Below, in pieces: positions 6,613-11,149 of a stretch of DNA of 11,149 bases. Below the pieces are notes generated by a model. That model did no database searches. It saw only the letters and a list, made by a program, of their open reading frames with translations, and had not been told where the DNA came from. The position numbers were made by a program, and so were the translations under genes. Origin of the DNA: Anaerolineales bacterium (lineage in GTDB: Bacteria; Chloroflexota; Anaerolineae; Anaerolineales; Villigracilaceae). The stretch covers positions 1-11,149 of the forward strand of contig JAICQC010000116.1 of NCBI GenBank assembly GCA_025938055.1. The letters are read 5' to 3'. Numbering within the stretch: position 1 is the first letter of the stretch; each line of letters opens with the position of its first letter.

Positions 6613-6629
6613 CTGTAACCGTGTTACAG
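6613..6629 (+). other. intercistronic hairpin between ECF ATPase and S component
   Basis: CTGTAAC (6613-6619) and GTTACAG (6623-6629) form a perfect 7-bp stem with a CGT triloop in the 82-base gap between the two genes. No U-run follows, so full termination is unlikely. It could stabilise or process the mRNA and set the ratio of ATPase to membrane components. Confidence 0.4.
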
Positions 6630-6681
6630 GGTTATCAAGAATGGGTCAGCTCGTATCCAATCTTTGAAAAGGAGAGAAGAA

Positions 6682-7230
6682 ATGAACGATAAATCAACTT
6701 GGGAGTTCGGTACACGCCAGGTCGTCTACGGCGCGATTGGTGCCGCACTCTACGGGGTATTCTCATGGGCGACGAACATCTTCCCGCTCCCTGCAGCGGG
6801 GAATGTCACCTTCCGCCCGGCAGTTGCCGTATTGATCTTCTTCGGCGCTGCATACGGACCGTGGGTCGGCTTACTGGCCGGACTGATCGGTAACACGCTT
6901 GGCGACATGCTGACAGGCTGGGGTGTGTACTGGAACTGGAGTGTTGGCAACGGCTTGATGGGCATGGTGGCTGGTCTGGTGATGGCAGCGATCAACGACT
7001 TCCGCGCCCGCGCCGACATTATCAAGGCGGTTGGCTGGGGAACGCTGGGCATCATTGTCGGGATGTTGTTTGCCTCGCTCACCGAAATGTTCGTGGGCGG
7101 TATAGACTTGAGCACGGCGCTCGTCGGGTACTTCGTCCCGGCTTTCCTGGGCAACTTCATTGTGACCATCATCCTTGTGCCTATCCTGATGATCGCCTTT
7201 GCCGCGGTCGCGGCTCGCAGAGGCCGCTGA
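6682..7230 (+). CDS. ECF transporter S component (substrate-binding membrane protein)
   Basis: This 182-residue integral membrane protein has about six hydrophobic segments, the size and helix count of ECF S components, which bind the vitamin and deliver it across the membrane with the T component. The blocks FRPAVAVLIFFGAAYGP (44-60), LLAGLIGNTLGDMLTGWG (64-81) and YWNWSVGNGLMGM (83-95) resemble the ECF-ribofla_trS-like group. I cannot name the solute: that annotation covers several vitamins. A TTG-initiated version starting at 6664 is open, but the ATG at 6682 is the true start because AAGGAG lies seven bases before it. The T-component gene begins three bases after its stop, so the two are tightly coupled. 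Confidence 0.85.
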   Translation: MNDKSTWEFGTRQVVYGAIGAALYGVFSWATNIFPLPAAGNVTFRPAVAVLIFFGAAYGPWVGLLAGLIGNTLGDMLTGWGVYWNWSVGNGLMGMVAGLVMAAINDFRARADIIKAVGWGTLGIIVGMLFASLTEMFVGGIDLSTALVGYFVPAFLGNFIVTIILVPILMIAFAAVAARRGR

Positions 7231-7233
7231 CAA

Positions 7234-8094
7234 ATGCTCGTCACCTGGAAGTACCGTCCGCGCAATACATTCATCCAGCGCCTGGACCCACGCACCCGCT
7301 TTATCTTTCTGGCGTGCATTGTTGCTGCATTGACCATTCCCGAGATATGGGACTACCGCATTATCTATGTACTCTTTCTGCTTTCGCTGACCCTTTATTT
7401 GATGGCACGGATCGAGTGGAAGGATGTGCGGCGGGCGTGGTTTTACATCATCATCCTGGTGTTCTTCATCGTTGGCTTGAATGCAGTGCTCTCGGGGCGC
7501 GGCGGTCCTTCCTCGGTGACGGATGTTCCTTCCCCCGTTGTCTTTATGGTGGGATGGATACCTGTTACAGTTTCGAAGCTTTGGTTTTCACTCAATCAGA
7601 TTCCCCGCATGCTCACTATGGCGCTCCTTGCCATCCCGCTGCCCTATACGCTCGACCCGAACATCTACGGAACGGCGTTCCGGCGGATGGGCGTCTCGGA
7701 CAAAGTATCCTTCACCATGGACCTTGCGTTCCGCTTCCTGCCGACCTTTGCGCGTGACCTGACCGTTACCATGGACGCGCAGCGCGCCCGCGGCTACGAG
7801 ATGGATAAGTTGAAAGGCGGTGTTGTAGCGCGTATCAAGCGGCTGGCGCCGCTCGTCATCCCGGTGGTCATGCAGTCCACGGTGACGGGCGAGGAAGTGA
7901 TCGACGCCATGGACCTGCGCGCCTTTGGGACGAAGCCGCGCACGTGGCTGAAGGAGCTGCACTATGCCCCGCGTGACTACTTTATGATCGGGCTGGGCGT
8001 GGCGATCTTTCTCACCTGTTGTATTCTGAAGTGGGGGCTCGGCATCGGCGACTACTTTGTGCCGGAATTCTTTACCCGGCTTTTTACCGGTTGA
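7234..8094 (+). CDS. ecfT: ECF transporter T component (EcfT/CbiQ family)
   Basis: This 286-residue membrane protein is the transmembrane coupling subunit of the importer. It has hydrophobic helices at about 22-35, 40-58, 67-85, 100-118, 122-138 and 250-268. It also has a long cytoplasmic helical segment (about 150-240) carrying the two coupling motifs that touch the ATPases. The first is a canonical ARG (185-187, in AQRARGYEM). The second reads LRAFG (228-232), a variant of the usual ARG-F-G. The N-terminal block RLDPRTRFI (16-24) is also typical of the family. It begins three bases after the S-component stop and probably relies on re-initiation, since only AGAGG is available as a ribosome site. 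A strong terminator follows, ending the operon. Confidence 0.9.
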   Translation: MLVTWKYRPRNTFIQRLDPRTRFIFLACIVAALTIPEIWDYRIIYVLFLLSLTLYLMARIEWKDVRRAWFYIIILVFFIVGLNAVLSGRGGPSSVTDVPSPVVFMVGWIPVTVSKLWFSLNQIPRMLTMALLAIPLPYTLDPNIYGTAFRRMGVSDKVSFTMDLAFRFLPTFARDLTVTMDAQRARGYEMDKLKGGVVARIKRLAPLVIPVVMQSTVTGEEVIDAMDLRAFGTKPRTWLKELHYAPRDYFMIGLGVAIFLTCCILKWGLGIGDYFVPEFFTRLFTG

Positions 8095-8110
8095 GTATTC
8101 CCTTTCAAGC

Positions 8111-8147
8111 AAAAAGGCGGCTTGTTCAACAAGCCGCCTTTTATTTT
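8111..8147. terminator. bidirectional intrinsic terminator (ECF operon and DUF1684 gene)
   Basis: A 14-bp perfect stem (8112-8125 with 8129-8142) has a TCA triloop. On the plus strand it ends in TTTTATTTT. On the minus strand it ends in TTTTT. It sits between the converging stops at 8094 and 8151, so it should stop transcription from both sides. Confidence 0.92.
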
Positions 8148-8150
8148 CTG

Positions 8151-8978
8151 TTAGTGGCGTTCACCCGGAAAGATCTCGCCTGCTTCGACCGCCACATCCA
8201 AATGGTTCTCCTGCGGCGGGAAGGTGCAGGTGGCAAACTCTGTGAACGCGCAGGGGGGGCTGTATGCTTTGTTGAAATCGACAAACACCTTGCCGTCCTC
8301 GTGCGCGTCGGTATAGTGATAACGCCCCGAGGGATAGGTATGCTCGCTGTTGGTCGGATCCATGAACTGGATGAAGAGCCGCCTGTCTGGCAGTTCCTCG
8401 ACGATCAGTTCATGTTTTTTTCCATTCAACTCAAAAGAGACAAAGCCCTGCATGGGCTCATCCAGGATGGCGCCAAGGATATCGGGCATCTTCACCACTT
8501 TTGGTGTTGCATAACGGATATAGGTGGCAGGAACGCGAAACTCTTCTTTTACAGGATACCACTCCCGGCTCGGGAAGGTGCGGCGTTCCTCCCTGGCGTT
8601 GTCCCAAACGCGGATGCCCACGCCCTTGGAGCGGCGGACGACAACCATCCGCATCTCACTGAACGTGATAAAGCTGGGCACATCCTCCTGGTCTGCATCC
8701 AGCAGGGCGGAGGTCGCCTCCACACCGTTGACCTCTACAGGCAGGTCTGCCTCCACGTTCAGTGTGACATTGTTGCCATCGAAATCAAACGTACCCAGCC
8801 TCGCAGGCGCACTTTTAGGCAGGCGGATGTCGCTTTCAGGGTCGGAGCCAATGATGTTGACGCCCCTGCGCAGCCAGAACAAACCCGCCAGTGCGAGCCA
8901 GCCATTTTCGCGGGGCAGGTTGTTGTCCACCTCCTGACGCCACTTGAGAACGCTGTTTTGATATTCCTCGTTTGCCAT
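8151..8978 (-). CDS. DUF1684 family protein, downstream copy
   Basis: This 275-residue protein belongs to DUF1684, a family without an assigned function as far as I know. Hallmarks are the N-terminal ENGWLALAGLFWLRRG (24-39), IRVWDN (122-127), W-Y-P (140-142), YPSGRYHY (215-222), and the signature VDFNKAYSPPCAFTEFATC (233-251) followed by FPP-x-x-N-x-L. It has two conserved cysteines, Cys243 and Cys251. Residues about 42-90 (GSDPESDIRLP, then a beta-rich stretch ending in VNG) look like an FHA-type beta fold. There is no signal peptide, so it should be cytoplasmic. It is a clear paralogue of the gene at 9046-9924, 67 bases upstream. TATAAT at 8985-8990 ends six bases before the ATG, so a leaderless transcript is likely, and no ribosome site is present. 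Confidence 0.8.
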   Translation of the reverse strand: MANEEYQNSVLKWRQEVDNNLPRENGWLALAGLFWLRRGVNIIGSDPESDIRLPKSAPARLGTFDFDGNNVTLNVEADLPVEVNGVEATSALLDADQEDVPSFITFSEMRMVVVRRSKGVGIRVWDNAREERRTFPSREWYPVKEEFRVPATYIRYATPKVVKMPDILGAILDEPMQGFVSFELNGKKHELIVEELPDRRLFIQFMDPTNSEHTYPSGRYHYTDAHEDGKVFVDFNKAYSPPCAFTEFATCTFPPQENHLDVAVEAGEIFPGERH

Positions 8979-8984
8979 GTTGTG

Positions 8985-8990
8985 ATTATA
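8985..8990 (-). promoter_or_regulatory. -10 element giving a probably leaderless DUF1684 mRNA
   Basis: TATAAT on the minus strand is followed by CACAAC and then the ATG. The expected start site coincides with the A of the start codon. No strong -35 is visible. Confidence 0.5.
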
Positions 8991-9029
8991 CCTAAAGGAC
9001 CGTATTGAGAATTTACAGTTTTGTTATAA

Positions 9030-9046
9030 ATCCGCTCAGCGCGGAT
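9030..9046 (-). other. small hairpin at the end of the upstream DUF1684 gene
   Basis: ATCCGC (9030-9035) pairs with GCGGAT (9041-9046) around a five-base loop, and on the minus strand TT-ATAA follows. It touches the stop codon of the gene at 9046. It is a weak terminator at best and may let some transcription pass into the downstream paralogue. Confidence 0.35.
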
Positions 9047-9924
9047 CAACCTCGATAGATCTCCCCAGCCTCCACGCGGAAGGGCAGGGTGTTCTGCTGC
9101 GGTGCAAAGATGCAGGTGGCGTATTCGGTGAAGGCGCACGGCGGACTGTATGCGTAGTTGAAATCCAGGACAAATTTGCCGTCTTGCAGCGGCTCAGAGT
9201 AATAATAGCGGCTGGGCGGGTAGGTCTCCTTGCTGCTGGTCTGATCTCTGAACTTGATGAACAGCTTGTTGTTTTCGACTTCGGTCGTATCCAGCTTGTA
9301 CGTCTTGCCTTCAAAATGGAACGTTACATACCCATCCATGCGGTCTTCGACGGTCTCGCCGAAGGTGTCTGGCTGTTCGGTGATCTTCGGTTCGGGATAG
9401 CGCGTATAGCGTGCCTTCAGGCGGAAGTGCTTGTTGGGCGGAAACCATCGCCGCAGAGGCAGGGTCAGGCGGTAGCGTCTCTGGTTATCCCAGATGCGCA
9501 AGGCATATTTCCCGGCGTGTTCGTGCAACATGATGGAGATCTCGTTCCAGGTGATGTAGCTGGGCTTGGCATCCTTATTGGATTTGAGAACCGTCTTTTG
9601 GACGGGCTTGCCATTGACCTGCACCCGCACTCCCGCTGCCACCTGCAGGCGGGCGGTCTTCCCGTGTAGCTCGACGATGCCCAGAAATGTGGGTGCGCGT
9701 TCCGGGAGGGTGACCTCACACATGGGGTTCGAGCCGACCAGGTTCCTGCCCTGCTTCAGCCAGCTCAAGCCTGCCAGCGCCAGCCAGCCATTCTCCTTGA
9801 CAAGGTCGTCCTGCTTTCGGGCGCGCCAGCGAAGGATCTGCTCTTCGTACTCGTCCACACTGCCGCCCGCTAGGGACGACGTGCTACGCTTGTCCCCAGG
9901 ACTGCTTCGCTTGTTGGTTGCCAT
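9046..9924 (-). CDS. DUF1684 family protein, upstream copy
   Basis: This is the second DUF1684 protein, 292 residues from the ATG at 9922-9924. It shares with its neighbour ENGWLALAGL-x-WL (44-56), GSNP with a beta-rich stretch to VNG (64-105), RIWDN (143-147), RRWFPP (158-163), YPPSRYYY (235-242), DFNYAYSPPCAFTEYATC (254-271) and EAGEIY (285-290). The paired cysteines are Cys263 and Cys271. It differs by a Ser/Lys/Gly-rich N-terminal extension of about 22 residues. A longer frame from 10011 exists, but it would run through the neighbouring gene's terminator and precede the predicted transcript start, so I reject it. TATAAT lies seven bases before the chosen ATG. The pair probably arose by tandem duplication; divergence is large enough that it is not recent. 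Function is unknown. Confidence 0.8.
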   Translation of the reverse strand: MATNKRSSPGDKRSTSSLAGGSVDEYEEQILRWRARKQDDLVKENGWLALAGLSWLKQGRNLVGSNPMCEVTLPERAPTFLGIVELHGKTARLQVAAGVRVQVNGKPVQKTVLKSNKDAKPSYITWNEISIMLHEHAGKYALRIWDNQRRYRLTLPLRRWFPPNKHFRLKARYTRYPEPKITEQPDTFGETVEDRMDGYVTFHFEGKTYKLDTTEVENNKLFIKFRDQTSSKETYPPSRYYYSEPLQDGKFVLDFNYAYSPPCAFTEYATCIFAPQQNTLPFRVEAGEIYRG

Positions 9925-9931
9925 ACCATTA

Positions 9932-9937
9932 ATTATA
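9932..9937 (-). promoter_or_regulatory. -10 element of the upstream DUF1684 gene, probably leaderless
   Basis: TATAAT on the minus strand ends seven bases before the ATG, so the transcript should start at or next to the start codon. The expected -35 region falls inside the terminator hairpin of the preceding gene (9942-9974) and has no clear consensus. Confidence 0.5.
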
Positions 9938-9941
9938 AGCG

Positions 9942-9974
9942 AAACAGACCTGCCGTTCTCTGGGAGGTCTGTTT
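9942..9974 (-). terminator. terminator hairpin of the three-helix membrane protein gene
   Basis: AAACAGACCT (9942-9951) and AGGTCTGTTT (9965-9974) form a 10-bp stem with a 13-base loop, 17 bases after the stop codon. On the minus strand the stem ends in TTT followed by CGCTTATAAT, so its 3' end merges with the promoter of the next gene. Confidence 0.6.
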
Positions 9975-9991
9975 GGTTCTGGAGTAACATG

Positions 9992-10573
9992 CTACGCAAC
10001 CGTCGGCACACCCAGGTACCAGATCACACCGATCACCAGAGTAATTATGGCGAGCAATGAGAACAACGAACGCATGTTGCTTTCCTCTTTGCCCAGGGAT
10101 GCCCAGGCGGCAAATGCCAGCCCGAGCGCCATGATCAGCATCACGAGTTGAAGCTCGTCGCCTCGGGTATTCCATTGACCTGCAATGGTAGAGTCGTTGT
10201 CGAAGTCGTCCCAGTATTCGTATGCCGGGGCATACATGCTGTCGTAATACTCTTCACTGAACGGGTTCTCAGGGTCGGCTGCGATGGAGTTCTGGAGCGC
10301 TTCTGAATAGCTGCTCTGGTAATACTCTTCATGGACCGGGTCGCTGGTCGTGTACCAGCCGTCGTACATGCTGTAGTCATAGACGATGAACTGGTTGGCG
10401 CTGAGATATTCGGCGTTGCCATCGTTCAGGTGCTGCATGGCAAGGAGTTCATGCTCACTCTGCTTTGAGTCTGCCACGGAACCCTGCCAGCTGGCGAAGG
10501 CGGTAAAGATACTCAGCAGAGCGATCAGCGTGCCGAGTAGGATTTCATTTCCAAGAAAACGTAATGACTTCAT
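9992..10573 (-). CDS. three-helix membrane protein with acidic, tyrosine-rich external loop; function unknown
   Basis: This 193-residue protein is not one I recognise. It has a predicted N-terminal membrane helix (about 10-28), a polar segment (29-140), and two C-terminal helices (about 141-159 and 168-188) joined by a short charged turn (GKEESNMR). By the positive-inside rule the long segment should face outward. That segment is very rich in Tyr, Asp, Glu and Ser, with repeated tyrosine-acid patterns such as VYDYSMYDGWY (64-74), HEEYYQSSY (81-89) and EEYYDSMY (107-114). One helix, a loop, then a helix pair is an arrangement also seen in DUF4337-like proteins; I claim only the shape. The start is well supported by AGGAG eight to nine bases before the ATG at 10571-10573, and TATAAT lies 35 bases upstream. 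Confidence 0.7.
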   Translation of the reverse strand: MKSLRFLGNEILLGTLIALLSIFTAFASWQGSVADSKQSEHELLAMQHLNDGNAEYLSANQFIVYDYSMYDGWYTTSDPVHEEYYQSSYSEALQNSIAADPENPFSEEYYDSMYAPAYEYWDDFDNDSTIAGQWNTRGDELQLVMLIMALGLAFAAWASLGKEESNMRSLFSLLAIITLVIGVIWYLGVPTVA

Positions 10574-10608
10574 AAAATCTCTCCTGAATGGGGTGTGTTG
10601 TTTGCCCG

Positions 10609-10614
10609 ATTATA
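10609..10614 (-). promoter_or_regulatory. -10 element of the three-helix membrane protein gene
   Basis: TATAAT on the minus strand predicts a start near 10602 and a leader of about 29 bases that includes the AGGAG ribosome site. No good -35 sits at the usual distance. Confidence 0.45.
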
Positions 10615-10751
10615 GTGTGCGTTCCCTGAAATGGACTTTCCAAAAGTGCAAGATATAGGAGGCTGCAATAAAGCAGGCTTTCAACCCGTCTTTATCATGA
10701 TAGTCTCTGATCTCATTTTTGGTTGCACGTCGTTCACTAATAATACGAAAC

Positions 10752-10793
10752 AATTGCCCCACGACCGGGCGTGCATCTGATCGTGGGGCAATT
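10752..10793 (-). terminator. long hairpin, probable terminator downstream of acs
   Basis: A 13-bp perfect stem (10752-10764 with 10781-10793, core TTGCCCCACGA) encloses a 16-base loop. On the minus strand it is followed by GTTTCGTATTATT, a broken U-rich tract, about 45 bases past the acs stop. It is the best candidate for the end of that transcript. The DNA from here to the -10 element at 10614 shows no convincing gene. Confidence 0.5.
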
Positions 10794-10818
10794 ACCAATT
10801 ACCGATTTACCAATTACT
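10790..10818. repeat. heptamer tandem repeat (AATTACC)
   Basis: Two exact AATTACC units, a one-base-longer variant (GATTTACC) and AATTACT follow one another, partly overlapping the arm of the hairpin at 10752-10793. They separate the two hairpins behind acs. Confidence 0.55.
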
Positions 10819-10819
10819 A

Positions 10820-10838
10820 GTCACGCTGCAAGCGTGAC
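10820..10838. repeat. perfect palindromic hairpin next to the acs stop codon
   Basis: GTCACGCT (10820-10827) pairs with AGCGTGAC (10831-10838) around GCA. It directly abuts the stop codon of acs at 10839 and has no U-run on either strand, so it is more like a REP-type palindrome or an mRNA 3' stabiliser than a terminator. Confidence 0.5.
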
Positions 10839-11149
10839 CTACTCCTCCAGCGTGCTCACGTCTCCCTCAGGCAAGCCCTGGGCTCTTGCCTTCAACACGC
10901 GGCGCATGATCTTGCCGGAGCGCGTCTTGGGAAGCTTATCAAGGAACTTGACCTCCTCCGGGCGGGCGATGGGTCCCATGTGCGTGGCGACGTGCTGGCG
11001 CAGCTCTTCTGCTAATTCTGGCGAAGGTGAGATGCCTGCCCGCAGAAGCACAAAGGTGTGGATGCCCTGTCCCTTCACTTCATGTGGCAAGCCGATCGCC
11101 GCGGCTTCGGCAACCGCCGGGTGACTGACCAGCGCCGACTCCACTTCTG
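10839..11149 (-). CDS. acs: acetyl-CoA synthetase, C-terminal part, partial at right edge
   Basis: About 103 codons are visible. The frame is open to the right edge, so the gene starts outside the window. It encodes the mobile C-terminal domain of AMP-forming acetyl-CoA synthetase, which activates acetate to acetyl-CoA through acetyl-AMP in the cytoplasm. The diagnostic stretch is [15 protein letters not shown] followed by a G-P-I-A-R-P-E-E segment and [16 protein letters not shown]. The lysine in SGK is the catalytic residue, and in other bacteria it is switched off by acetylation. The C-terminal GDVSTLEE also matches Acs (family pattern G-D-x-S-T-L-E-D). The apparent GTG start at 11142-11144 is an internal valine codon, not a start. 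A related short-chain acyl-CoA synthetase, such as propionyl, cannot be excluded from this fragment. Confidence 0.88.
   Translation of the reverse strand, partial: EVESALVSHPAVAEAAAIGLPHEVKGQGIHTFVLLRAGISPSPELAEELRQHVATHMGPIARPEEVKFLDKLPKTRSGKIMRRVLKARAQGLPEGDVSTLEE

Noticed and set aside
8019..9008. Long plus-strand open frame of 329 codons
   Set aside because: It overlaps the end of the T-component gene, crosses the bidirectional terminator and lies antisense to a clear DUF1684 gene. Its protein shows no family features.
9925..10011. 29-residue N-terminal extension of the upstream DUF1684 protein
   Set aside because: It would overlap the stop and terminator of the preceding gene, and it lies upstream of the predicted transcript start.
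10610..10798. Minus-strand 62-codon frame between acs and the membrane protein gene
   Set aside because: It needs a TTG start, begins inside the long hairpin and heptamer array, has no ribosome site and ends in the promoter of the next gene. Part of it reads like protein, so a decayed remnant is possible, but I cannot support it.

Overview
The window looks like a chromosomal segment of a Chloroflexota bacterium, most likely class Anaerolineae. This is inferred from the protein families: tandem DUF1684 proteins, a fused two-domain ECF ATPase, a VHGLE-type thioredoxin-like lipoprotein and an L-glutamate gamma-semialdehyde dehydrogenase with a basic tail. Moderate GC and TATAAT-type promoters fit. 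I could not test the placement by search. I see no phage, IS element, CRISPR array, rRNA or tRNA.

Layout. From 1 to 1904 (minus) lies a probable three-gene unit: a trans-aconitate methyltransferase (tam), a small two-helix membrane protein, and the alpha subunit of a family I CoA-transferase that runs off the left edge. From 1945 to 3655 (minus) is a monocistronic dehydrogenase of the RocA/P5C-dehydrogenase type with its own promoter (about 3780-3808) and a strong intrinsic terminator. From 3889 to 4428 (plus) is a thioredoxin-fold lipoprotein whose frame is interrupted by one TGA exactly where the first redox cysteine of CxxC belongs. A hairpin of bacterial-SECIS shape follows it. A convergent MmcQ/YjbR-family gene ends 16 bases away (4445-4843, minus).

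From 4956 to 8094 (plus) is a complete energy-coupling-factor vitamin importer in three genes: double ATPase, S component, T component. It closes with a bidirectional terminator shared with the next gene. From 8151 to 9924 (minus) are two tandem DUF1684 paralogues, each with TATAAT placed so that transcription should begin at or next to the start codon. From 9992 to 10573 (minus) is an unrecognised three-helix membrane protein. At 10839 to the right edge (minus) is the C-terminal domain of an acetyl-CoA synthetase, followed by a cluster of hairpins and a heptamer tandem repeat.

How the genes fit together. The ECF genes form one machine: two ATPase domains drive a T-type coupling protein and a solute-binding S protein. 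The remaining genes are mostly single metabolic units (acetyl-CoA activation, proline or glutamate-semialdehyde oxidation, CoA transfer, aconitate detoxification) with their own promoters and terminators. The most noteworthy item is the possible selenocysteine in the thioredoxin-like lipoprotein. A simple nonsense mutation remains the main alternative.
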